From Apostichopus japonicus (taxonomy: Eukaryota > Echinodermata > Holothuroidea > Aspidochirotida > Stichopodidae), in NCBI RefSeq assembly GCF_037975245.1, contig NC_092581.1, positions 6,041,501-6,105,500 of the forward strand: a DNA stretch of 64,000 nt, read 5' to 3'. Made by a program: the position numbers and the translations under genes. How positions within the stretch are numbered: position 1 is the stretch's first letter; each line of letters starts with the position of its first letter. Positions 54,788 through 64,000 of the stretch are shown here, in pieces. The notes beneath the pieces were generated by a model, which worked only from the letters and a program-made list of their open reading frames with translations, made no database searches and was not told the origin of the DNA.

Positions 54788-57700
54788 CACACGCCAAATT
54801 ATATCGGTATAAGTCAATGTATATCATATCAATTTATATCGGTATGTCAATTTATGTAGGTATATATATGTCAAAGTATGTAATTACTCTATCACCAATG
54901 CCATAATGTACCACCAATGCAACAATGTATCACCAATACCATAGTGTATCACCAATACCATAATGTACCACCAATACCATAACGTACCACCAATACCATA
55001 ATATATCGTACCTTCACACGATATCTAATTACTGTATCACCAATACCATAATGTATCACCAATACCATAATGTATCACCAATACCATAATGTATCACCAA
55101 TACCAAAATGTATCATACCTTTTATCATGCCAACGTATCATCAATACCATAATATATCGTACCTTCACACAATATCTAATTACTGTATCACCAGTTTCAT
55201 AATGTATCACTAATATCATGATGTATCACCAATACCATAATGTACACTAATATGTTATTATTGTATCACCAATACCATAATATACCGTACCTTCACACGA
55301 TATCTAATTACTGTATCACTAATACCATAATGTATCACCAATACCATAATGTATCGCCAATACCATCAAAATGTACCGTACCTTTTATCATACCATGAAG
55401 TACCACCAATACTTTGGTGTAGTAACTTTGCCAAAATGTTCCATTTCTATGATAATGTGCCAAAATCTTCACCATTACAATTGTCTAATGTATAACTGAG
55501 TTGATTTAATGTTCTCTCGTTCATTATTATGTTGTGAAAAAAAGGAAAACAAATGTGAACAACGGAATGAATGTTCAAGAAATTACCCAACAGCCTTAAT
55601 TTAGATCAACGGTTTGATTGTTTGGTAGGAAACCTTGTATTTGAAGACGAAGTCTCTGCTCTGGGAAGAGAGGTCGGTCGTCTTCAGGAAGAAGGAATCG
55701 ATATAATAATTGCTTTGGGTCACTCTGGCATTGACAAAGATTTAGAAATTGCTCGATCCGTACCAGGAATAGATGTGGTTGTCGGAGGTCACTCAAATAC
55801 ATTCTTGTACTCAGGTTAGTTATATAGTATACTAGAATAAGTATATGTCTTTCACACGTTTTTCACAGATTTTGTATAGGTCTTTTATGTCTGATTTCAA
55901 TGGTATTTATTACCGGATTTGCTTAACGTATATGACCACAGAATATCAAACTGAGCGACCTAACTCCTTGTCTCATTAGGACCCAGCCTGCATTGTCTCT
56001 ACCGTTACTGTGAAATATTTGTTTAAACAACTCAAGCGTTTACAATCTGGTTATACTCCTTGATATTTTAGCAAGTTACCATGCAGGAGCCACTGTACGC
56101 CTGCACCAGCATTTAAGTTCGGCTATACTCTTCAATATTTAAGTCCCATCATTAGCACCCAGCTAACGCTTTTAACCATAGCGTTACCAATCTGTTCCCA
56201 TCAAATAGCCGCTCACCATATAATACAGTAGGCCCAAGAAGAATAAATTGGATGATATCATGCAATAAACCGTTATATTTAAAGAGAATTTGACTTTTAT
56301 ACTTATTTCAATTCTTTGACTTCTGACAACGCTGCAAAAAGAGGACTGAATTTAATTGCATATATCTGCATGTGAACATGCTACAAATTTCAGTTGATTT
56401 CTCTTCAAATGAAAAGCTCATTGTGAGTGTGCAAAGAGGAACGGCAGTGCATGGTATCATTGATCATGCCACATGATGGTGATACTTAGCCTGTCTTGGC
56501 ACGTGGATTACTTTATTAATATATGTATTTTGTATGTATGTACAGTATGTATGTATTTGAGATCCTCCTGTAAGCAAGAACTCGCGAAGAAGCCTCATTG
56601 GCTTATCAAAGCCGCAAGCTGACCGAAGTCAGTCTCTTACATTCATATTTAACGTCCATGATTATGAATTGTCAACAACTCTGTAACTGGACGACATACA
56701 TTAATCTGGGACATACATTAATCATATATACATTAATCATATATAGGGATGTATATAGCTTAACACAAAGAGGAATTATTTACCCCTGTCACATTCAATT
56801 TCTTACATTTCCAGATAATTCCTGAAGGTATGGCCGTAAAAGAAACGACGGTATATATCCCTTAACATTAACAGACTATGCGTTTATATGTTAGCCTACC
56901 ACATATAGACCAACATAGAGGCAGTTCATCTTATATGTGATCAAGTTGCTCGTATTCATATCATAGTCTCATTGTAAACGGTGATACCGTCAACTTGTAT
57001 TCTCCCCTCGAAATTGAGTTCTTTAAATCGTGGAATTCTTGTCATTTAAGGGGAAGCTCCTGCAACACATACTCCGTATGGTGAATATCCACTCGTGATA
57101 CGGCCCGATGACGACCCTAGTCGGACAGTACTAGTTGTGCAGGCGTACGCCTATGGTATCTACTTGGGTCATTTGTCTGTGTCCTTCGATAACAACGGGG
57201 AAGTGGAATCATACAACGGAAATCCTATTCTTCTCGACAGTCGTATCGAGAAAGGTAAACGTCACTAGTTATGCATTGATTATAACGTCATCATGATAAG
57301 TTACGTAAATAGTGTATTTATACAGACTCGAGATATCGTTTACGAAGGAGATCTTATGCCTATGGCAGGACGATCTTATTTTCAAAAGTCTTTAGTTACG
57401 CAAGATCTGGCAGGCAGCTGACTTCTGACATGTATAAGTGTAAACATAGCCTGTGCGAATATGAGGTATGCATACATAAAGAATCAGGAACACAGTTAAT
57501 ATAATCATTAGTGTGATGCTAATACATGGTATTTTTGTAACTGAACAACATTACATTTTCACTGAAAATCCCTACCATGTTGTTTGTGACATGGTCACTG
57601 CTCCACTCGTCAGGTTGTGTTTAGACTAAACCGCTCTCGATTTCACAAAAGCCTTTTTTTATATGCCAACGTTGCATCAAACGTCTACCGTCTTATTTGA

Positions 57701-60700
57701 AGCGTGTATTTACATTGATGCATTGTTGAAAATGTCGCCTTTCTTATCTTTTCGAGAGGTACGGTGATAAACCTAGTCTATTACAGTATCATTCGGGAGC
57801 TATCTTGTTTCAAAAGTCATATCACTGGCTGCCACTTTGCCAATTGCCAATGCGCCGACTAGCATGTGAGACATCCCTATCTTTGTATATAGTGTCATAG
57901 TCAGGGTATAATGACATCAATGCCAATATTAGATTATGTTAGTTACCTCATCACACTATAGCAACAGCATCTGCAGCACCAGCTTCACAAACGTTCATAA
58001 ACAAAGTAACACAAAAAGAAACGAAACTTGTCATTGTTTTGTGATGTCATTCTTTCTGCCTAACATATCATTTCAAACATTCTTCCAAACGGTAAAAGAT
58101 TTGTTTTAAACGGTTTGATTGTTGATGGTTGTTTATGTTCATGATGTTGGATTTATTTTTCCTGTTTAAACAAATGCTACAGATTAATGATCTAAGCCAC
58201 CCACTGGTCGAAAGAGTTTACCATATTTTGTCCACCTCAGATCCAGAAATGTTTGCTGAAATGCTGCGGTGGAACGAGCAGGTCCAAGCAGTAGCATCAT
58301 CAGTCATCGGCAAGTCCGTTGTCGAGTTGGATGGAAATTTCTATTCTTGTGGCATAGGGGAATGTAACCTTGGCAACGTGCTCGCTGACGCAATGGTTTT
58401 TAGTTACATAGATGAGTCAGTGGACCACGAAGGATGGACCAAAGTGTCTCTAGCCATAAATACTGCAGGAAGCATACAATCCTCACTGGAGAAAGGTAAC
58501 ACCACCATCATCCTATTTTTAGCTTCACATTATTGTTAGGATGGCACACGGTAATTTCGCGATGCATGCCAAGGGCACAAATGTTCATTTGGCGGATAAC
58601 ATTAACGACGATGTCGCTTTTTTTGCTCTTTCGGGATTCCATCGATGGTTTGATGAGATCTAGCAGGAATAAAATAGATTGATACTACTAGTAAGTAACC
58701 ATACACCACAATTCCACAATTCTATGCTTTCCTGGGTTTCAAAGAGAGTTTTCTTTAAATGGTGGTTTTGCTTAATATTTGCATTAATTGCTTGATAACT
58801 TGAAATCAAGCAATTAATAACATGTCTGTTCTTGTAACATTTTGTTTTTCTGTTTGCAATGATAATCTATCTGTGACATTTTCAGGAGAGATTCGCATTG
58901 GTGAAATTAATCAAATCCTACCGTATGGCAATACCATTGATATTGTTACACTAGAAGGACGCCATCTTATAGAAATTCTGGAGACGGCTGTCGCGAATGT
59001 TATAGAGAGCGTACCAAGTGGTTCCTTTCCTCAAGTTTCAGGTGAGTGTATCTATCCTTTATAGCTTCTTCCATTTAGACGCTTTTCCGAAGTCTAGTCA
59101 TTCTGTTTATTCTTCGGATTTGTTTCTCTGCAACAAAAGCAAATATGGAACAATCATGATCATTCCCAATCACAGAAATTGTCTTAAATTTACCTAAATT
59201 AACCCTTAAAGTAATACCACAATGTATATAAAGTGACAACAAGCAACGATATTTCTGCTGCGACTAAAACGACAAAATTAATGTGCGAGCAAATTAAGGC
59301 AACAGAGCCATATTCTATTCCTCACACATGTCTTAACATATATGCATTATAGTTTGTTAGTGGTTAAATAACTACGCTGATGATCGTTGAAAGGAACCAT
59401 GACCAGTAAATTGTTTGCATCCGACCGATACAAAGCTTTGATAAGTAATTGTCGCGGAACTGTATATGTTTCATGAATTAATCATTATGGGAGGTTTGGC
59501 GTGTAACATAGTTTGGACAACTTGATTGTCGCAGACTGGATGTTTTGTGTGAAATGATTGTAGAAGCTTGGCGTATTTCAATATAGCTTGGTCAACTGAT
59601 TGTCGCAGACTGGATGTTTTACATAGTTTGGTCAAATGATTGTAGAAGCTTTGCATGTTACATGTAAATTGGTCAACTTGATTGTCGCAGACTGGCCGTT
59701 TTACATAGTTTCGTGAAATGACTGTAGAAGCTTGGCATGTAAATGTAGACAGGTCAACTTGATTGTCGCAGACTGGATGTTTTACATAGTTTAATTGGTG
59801 AAATGATTGTAGAAGCTTGGTGTATTTCATGTAGCTCGGTCAACTGATTGTCGCAGATCGGATGTTTTACTTAGTTTCGTGAAATGATTGTAGAAGCTTG
59901 GCATGTTACATGTAGCTCGGTCAACTTGATTGTCGCAGACTGGATGTTTTATACAGTTTGGTGGAATAATTGTAGAAGCTTAGTGTATTTCATGTAGATT
60001 GGTTAACTTGATTATCGCAGACTGGATGTTTTAGTTATTTTTGGCAGGACTGAGTAAGGAATGTCTTCTTCGATTCAGTACAAAAAGATATTCGAAAAAG
60101 ATGGTAAAAAGATAAGTCATACATCATCATAACTAATATACACACAAATAAATGCAACTTGATGATGCCAATAAGTCTTAAATTCTCTCAGGAATGAAAA
60201 TCGAATACGATCTTTTGCGAGCACCAATGGAACGAGTTCTCGGGGTCCAGGTCCTCTGTTCGGAATGCACTGTGCCAATATACGAGCCCATCATGGAAGA
60301 TGTGGAATACAGAGTGGCAATGAATAGCTATATGGCTGGGGGAGGAGGTGGCTTCCAACTTGTAAAGGAGCACACGCGCAGCAAAGAATCGGGTAAGTGA
60401 AATTTCTTTAGAATATATCACACACAAACCAAACTGGGACACACAATACATACTAGTACATTTCGTAATGCGAGTCAGTCCTCCGAATGCGTAACAATCA
60501 GTGTTTGCAACCACTGCGGGGCCTTATATTCTGCTGATTTTGGTAAAATGGAGGTGTCAGCTTAGATGCAAATGGTGCTTTATTTGTTTTGCAATGTTTT
60601 AAACAATGTGGAAGAAATTCGACTGTTAAGGTTGTACTGCATATACCCCCAGACACACATGTGCCCTGCCTGGTTACAATATGCCGAACTGACGCTGACA

Positions 60701-61186
60701 ATACAACGTTAATACAGTACATGTATACTGTATATCCCGCCGAAGTCACTTTTACGCCTGTACTCCGATTTTAGTATCAAGTCTTTCAGAAAATGCGAAA
60801 CATAAACATGTCCTCAGGAAGGAAATTATTTTGAATAGTACAACTAACTTCACCCTATGCCGGGGATGCTGAGGTACGTATAAGGGTGAAAGTAATAGCA
60901 ACAAATTCTCTCATTGAAAATTGTGCCATTTTCACAACAATCATTAAGCTCTTTTAACTGCCGATGTAATTGTGTTTTCTCCTTTGTAGGACTCTTAGAC
61001 CTGGACGTCACCATATCCTATATTTCAGCAAACTCACCAGTACGAACAGGGATAGAAAACCGCATTGTTGTATACGACAGTCAACGCAGACCAATTTCCA
61101 ATAAAGGAATCTCTTCAACATCATACAAAACTTGGATCGGCTTGAAAATCATTGTAGTGTTCTTGCTCTGTGAGATGATATGGTAG
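53615..61186 (+). CDS. NT5E: Ecto-5'-nucleotidase (CD73/NT5E family), substrate pocket altered (8 coding exons)
   Basis: Exons 53615-53953, 54466-54679, 55629-55814, 57051-57254, 58241-58495, 58886-59041, 60192-60392 and 60990-61186 join to 583 aa (human CD73 is 574). CD73 is a GPI-anchored, zinc-dependent cell-surface enzyme that hydrolyses AMP to adenosine. Seen here: signal peptide (about 1-25); metal/catalytic set Asp34, His36, Arg38 (HTNDIHTR), Asp84 (DAGDQFQG), Asn117-His118 (GNHEFDNG), His216 (GHSG), His239 and Asn241 (GGHSN), all conserved; a C-terminal 5'-nucleotidase domain; and a hydrophobic tail after small residues (about 560-583), consistent with a GPI signal. Odd: compared with CD73, phosphate- and nucleoside-contacting residues differ (Arg354->Gly352, Asn390->Thr389, Arg395->Gln394, Phe417->Tyr413, Phe500->Tyr498, Asp506->Gly504). 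Metallophosphatase activity looks intact, but AMP may not be the preferred substrate. Confidence 0.93.
54466..54679 (+). CDS. NT5E: NT5E-like coding exon 2 (GNHEFDNG)
   Basis: Acceptor CCTTACAG; donor CCAG|GTGAGA. Starts ALGNHEFDNGVED, continuing the exon 1 DAM exactly as in CD73, and ends in VGYTTVTTVNFAKP. The frame that continues past the donor to a stop at 54750 is intron read-through. Confidence 0.93.
54755..55400 (+). repeat. TA microsatellite and 19-bp CACCAATACCATAATGTAT array (NT5E intron 2)
   Basis: A TA run at 54763-54785 leads into about 25 imperfect copies of CACCAATACCATAATGTAT, with a longer unit ending ACCTTCACACGATATCTAAT interspersed at 55010, 55160 and 55285. Confidence 0.88.
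55629..55814 (+). CDS. NT5E: NT5E-like coding exon 3 (GHSG, GGHSN)
   Basis: Acceptor TTTGGTAG; donor CAG|GTTAGT; phase 1 at both ends. Encodes NLVFEDEVSALGREV through ALGHSG to VVVGGHSNTFLYS, the last metal ligands of the metallophosphatase domain. Confidence 0.95.
55815..57050. other. NT5E-like intron 3
   Basis: No exon or named repeat seen. A GTATGTA-rich patch lies at 56520-56555 and an ATACATTAATCAT repeat at 56695-56740. Confidence 0.5.
57051..57254 (+). CDS. NT5E: NT5E-like coding exon 4
   Basis: Acceptor CATTTAAG; donor AAAG|GTAAAC; phase 1 at both ends. Encodes EYPLVIRPDDD, then VVQAYAYGIYLGHLSVSFD and NGNPILLDSRIEK, matching VVQAYAFGKYLGYL in CD73. No conspicuous open frame marks this exon. 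Confidence 0.92.
57255..58240. other. NT5E-like intron 4
   Basis: No exon or repeat recognised. It contains the competing acceptor CTACAG at 58176-58181, whose use would place a stop codon in frame. Confidence 0.5.
58241..58495 (+). CDS. NT5E: NT5E-like coding exon 5 (hinge and substrate domain)
   Basis: The acceptor CCACCTCAG at 58240 was chosen over CTACAG at 58181. Only the former keeps phase 1 (Gly/Asp split) and restores DPxxxxxxxxW as in CD73; the other creates an in-frame stop. Donor AAAG|GTAACA. Contains SCGIGECNLGN (CD73: SCRFRECNMGN) and AINTAGSIQSS (CD73: ILNGGGIRSP). Confidence 0.88.
58886..59041 (+). CDS. NT5E: NT5E-like coding exon 6
   Basis: Acceptor CATTTTCAG; donor TCAG|GTGAGT; phase 1 at both ends. 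Encodes EIRIGEINQILPYGNTIDIV and the following helix. Tyr413 in LPYG sits where CD73 has the base-stacking Phe417. Confidence 0.93.
59490..60040 (+). repeat. ~82-bp tandem repeat, 7 copies (NT5E intron 6)
   Basis: GATTGTCGCAGACTGG begins at 59524, 59598, 59680, 59761, 59845 and 59928, with a variant at 60010 (spacing 74-84). Intervening words are TTTTACATAGTTTGGTGAAA and TGATTGTAGAAGCTTGGC. The minus open frame (59471-59830) is a repeat artefact. Confidence 0.9.
60192..60392 (+). CDS. NT5E: NT5E-like coding exon 7
   Basis: Acceptor TTCTCTCAG; donor TCGG|GTAAGT. Encodes MKIEYDLLRAPMERV, VQVLCSECTVPIYEP and NSYMAGGGGGFQLV. CD73 has NFLANGGDGFQM at the last motif, so the aromatic is kept (Tyr) but the Asp is replaced by Gly. 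Confidence 0.93.
60990..61186 (+). CDS. NT5E: NT5E-like coding exon 8 (C-terminus, GPI signal)
   Basis: Acceptor CTTTGTAG. Encodes LLDLDVTISYISANSPVR through ENRIVVYDSQRR to a hydrophobic end; TAG at 61184-61186. A small-residue cluster (NKGISSTS) before a hydrophobic tail is the expected layout of a GPI attachment signal. Confidence 0.9.
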
Positions 61187-63489
61187 AATATAGTGATGAG
61201 GTGATGATGCCGTCATATATAAGACTTATGCTCATTTTACAAATACATATAAAATCTACAATTTGGTAGGACTTCAAGAACCAGAATCCACTGATAATCA
61301 GGCTTACTTGATAAGTAATCATCAATGCGTACATAATCTCAGTGTATATTATTAGCTCAACCTAAAGTGGGTATAGCTTATATGATACTGTAGGGAGGGG
61401 GAGGGGGTAATGTCTGTCTTCATGGGGGGGGGTTGAAGCCGGTGGGCACTGGGGGCACGTGCCCCCCCCCCCCCATTTTCCCAAAAATAGCAAATGTGCC
61501 CTACTGGAAAATAAAATGTGCCCCTTTGATGAAGGACTGTCTTTTTGTTTTGATATCTTAAGCCTTTGTAAATTTTAATATTTTATTTTAATTATTTATT
61601 TCTAGTCTGTACATGCTATTTTTAAAATGGCATCCCATATCCTTGCGGAGCACGGTGAACAATAAACAATCTCAATCAATAAAAACTCAAGGCCACAGCT
61701 CATTCTACTAGCATATTATTCTATACTACATCTGGTCCGTCAGTTTAATCCTGGTATGTTGCGGTGTGTATCGGTTTATAGCATAACGACTGGTGGTTGT
61801 GGAATGAGAAAGTGCCCCTCTGATGCCCCCCCCCCCACTTATTGGAAGCTTCCTTCCCCCTGTCTGCCTCTCTGTTAAAATGCCTTCTTCTCAATTGCTG
61901 GCTGATTTCTCTGAAATTTGCCGTGAAGGTGTCACATTGGGACGGCAATACAGCTTGTTCATGAATAAATGATTGTATAAAGGGAAGTTGTATTTTTTTT
62001 GGCGTTTTCCGTCATTTTTCAGCGTCTTAGAGTTCTTCTCACTCCTTCTTCTGATGGTAGCCGTGGCCTCTATATGCTGAGGGGAAGCACGTTCGTCGCA
62101 TCCACGATCGTGCATGTACCGTGATGAGCGGTTAAATCTTGAGGTTGCACACTACTGACTAATGAAATTAATATTCGCTAAACGTAAATGAAGTAGCGCA
62201 AACTGTCCAGGCGTTCACATTATTGTAGCCAGGCTACTTTTATTTAGGAAGTGGAAATCTTGCTCCCCCCCCCCCCCTCCGCAGACTACAATCCTACTCT
62301 GTGCTGAAATATGACGATGTGGCACAACAGAACACATGAAGACTCAGAGGTGTCGGTAGGGGGGGGGGTAGGACGAAAGTACAAGAAGTTAGTCCGATTG
62401 CATATGAAATTGTAGGTGAGCTTTAGAGATTACTGTTACGTTATTGTTAATTGAAACGTTACGTGGCTGGTATTATGCATATGTTCCACCTCACATATTA
62501 AAAAATATATAATAAAATAATACTTAAACAAAAACACCAAACAGCTGTTATGGGATTATTATACCACGAAGCTGTAGTATAAGACAATATGGCTGCTCTT
62601 CAAATTAGCAGTGACAACTGTTTTTATTTGGAATATTTGTGAGTCGTTTCGGTTAAATCCAATATAATAGGGTATATTAGTTTGGAAGAGGCATTGCCTA
62701 TAAGTATCACATTTAATAGTCTGGTTTCATCGTAAACTTCCCCTTTCAAGTCGGATTATAGCCAAAATTGATACACATTTGTTGGTTAATAGCTGGTACA
62801 TGTAGGCCTAAATTTTTGGGACATCTGGGCCCCTAAAAATTTCGGGCGCAATATCTGGCCGGGTGGGCCCAAATTTTAGTTCCACTTAAACAATTACGGA
62901 AAGCATTTGATATTTCATGGCAACATCCAGGTTAAGGACATTAAAGTTGGAAATCTTTACATAAAGGGGTTTGTGCAGCCTGGACAAAGTATTCGTTCAG
63001 GAATCCAGTAGACCGATTTGAAAAATGAAAATAGTTAGGAATAATTCCCTGATAAGGATAAGCAATAAAATTGTATGTAATAACCATATGTATGAAGATG
63101 GTGTTCTATAAGGATTTACCCAATTTTTATGGCCTCATTTTCGCTATTTCGAGAGTCTTGAAAAAGAAATTGAATATAGTTAATATGGAGGACATAGGTA
63201 ATGATGCAGTATATAATCTGCAAGATTTGCTATAGTTATCCAGTCATTGAATATAAACAGTTAATCCAGTCATTTGCTTCTGATCCAGATGCTGTTACAA
63301 AGTGGAACGAAAGTTTTCAGTTAAGTCAGTCACAATGGCACACACAGTTGGTCGCATTCCCTTTACTTCATGCAGAGAAACCAACAAACGTTATTTCCAG
63401 TATCGTTTTATTCTTCGAATTCTTGGCATAAATCGTCTTTTTCGTATGAGTAAAGGAGCAAGTCCAGTATGTTGTAAACAACTACCAAC
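61187..63489. other. Downstream of NT5E, repeat debris, no gene seen
   Basis: G/C-run hairpins of the hAT-like type lie at 61415-61475 (GGGGGCACGTGCCCCC) and G or C runs at 61828, 62263 and 62356. AATAAACAATCTCAATCAAT + AAAAAC at 61663-61687 looks like a retroelement 3' end. The open frames at 63201-63508 have no recognisable family. Confidence 0.5.
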
Positions 63490-63695
63490 ACTCGTAGCTA
63501 TAAGTTAGTCAATCCCCTATGGTCATGATCCACATTGCGTACCCTGTACTCGTAGCTACAATTTAATCAACCCCTAGTCATGACCCGCATTGCGAACCAA
63601 ATTCTCGTAGCTAGCTACAAGTTAATCAACCCCCTATATTACTGATCCACATTGCGTACCCAATACTCGTAGCTACAAGTTATTCAATCATGGGC
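63490..63695 (+). repeat. ~60-bp tandem repeat, 3.3 copies
   Basis: Units of CTCGTAGCTACAAGTTAATC + AACCCCCTA...TGATCCACATTGCGTACCCA. One copy contains a small GCTAGCTA duplication (63610). Confidence 0.85.
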
Positions 63696-63734
63696 AGCGA
63701 TCCGTACTTCCGAGTGGGGGGGGGGGGATATGAC

Positions 63735-63850
63735 CTTGTTGACTATCTAAGCGTAGCGCCGCCATGAGTTGGCGCGAAGCGTACAAGAAAATTTTGGGAA
63801 TTACAAACCCTCTAGATGGCCGGAAACGGCACTTCCCGAGGTTTCCAAGC
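63735..63850 (+). mobile_element. Another copy of the shared hAT-like module (cut by window end)
   Basis: ATCTAAGCGTAGCGCCGCCA, TTGGCGCGAAGCGTACAAGA and CCGGAAACGGCACTTCCCGA follow a G run at 63716. The left part of the parent element is unclear and the right end may lie beyond the window. Confidence 0.7.
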
Positions 63851-64000
63851 GGCATAGGGATATCATGTCCGAAATATCTCATAATCAGGATCCAAAATAC
63901 TTTTTTTTTTAATTTCGGGTGTTATTTTGGGAAAATTGCCGCTGTCAATCTTGTTTCAGGCGCTACGTTAGAATGTTCGAGAGCTCTTTTATATTATTCG

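Noticed and set aside
58129-58240. Extending NT5E exon 5 upstream to the CTACAG acceptor at 58181
   Set aside because: It would break the splice phase (exon 4 ends in phase 1) and give an immediate in-frame stop. The CCACCTCAG acceptor at 58240 restores both phase and homology.
63201-63508. Two overlapping plus ORFs near the window end
   Set aside because: Short, no recognised motif and no clear splice signals; I could not support a gene.

Overview
This is eukaryotic nuclear DNA: interrupted genes with GT-AG introns, tandem-repeat-filled introns, non-LTR retrotransposon relics and hAT-type MITEs. I read it as a marine invertebrate deuterostome, most likely an echinoderm or close relative. 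That is an inference from protein similarity and repeat style; no rRNA or mitochondrial marker is present.

Three complete protein-coding genes can be assembled exon by exon with consistent splice phases. (1) PRDX4, + strand, 3976-17235, six coding exons, 253 aa: a secreted/ER typical 2-Cys peroxiredoxin. (2) A single TAB2/TAB3-type gene (TAK1-binding adaptor), - strand, 41207-25982, six coding exons, 512 aa, with a CUE domain split over exons 1 and 2, a coiled coil and a C-terminal NZF zinc finger. (3) An ecto-5'-nucleotidase (CD73/NT5E family), + strand, 53615-61186, eight coding exons, 583 aa, with signal peptide and probable GPI-anchor tail. PRDX4 and TAB are convergent; TAB and NT5E are divergent. 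The three have unrelated jobs (ER redox, innate/TNF-type kinase signalling, extracellular nucleotide metabolism), and nothing suggests an operon-like cluster.

Layout: 1-3.9 kb, nested MITE/hAT debris and LINE scraps; 4-17.2 kb, PRDX4 with minisatellites of 26, 140, 15 and about 45 bp in its introns; 17.2-26 kb, intergenic with 42-bp, 166-bp and 52-bp arrays and a tRNA-derived SINE; 26-41.2 kb, TAB, whose introns hold a CR1-like LINE, a 5.2-kb 50-bp satellite, an L2-like LINE and 35-bp and 73-bp arrays; 41.2-53.6 kb, promoter-side intergenic DNA crowded with LINE fragments and hAT elements with 8-bp target-site duplications; 53.6-61.2 kb, NT5E with 19-bp and about 82-bp intronic arrays; 61.2-64 kb, repeats and unassigned sequence.

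The most striking signal is not a gene. The heptamer TAC(A/T)GTA occurs about 74 times by eye, where roughly 14 would be expected. In several independent tandem arrays, single units carry exactly TA->TACWGTA relative to their neighbours. That is the canonical excision scar of Tc1/mariner (Sleeping Beauty-type) transposons, so the window looks like a fossil record of repeated cut-and-paste excision. A second item of interest is that the CD73-like enzyme keeps every metal/catalytic residue but has lost most substrate-contacting residues.
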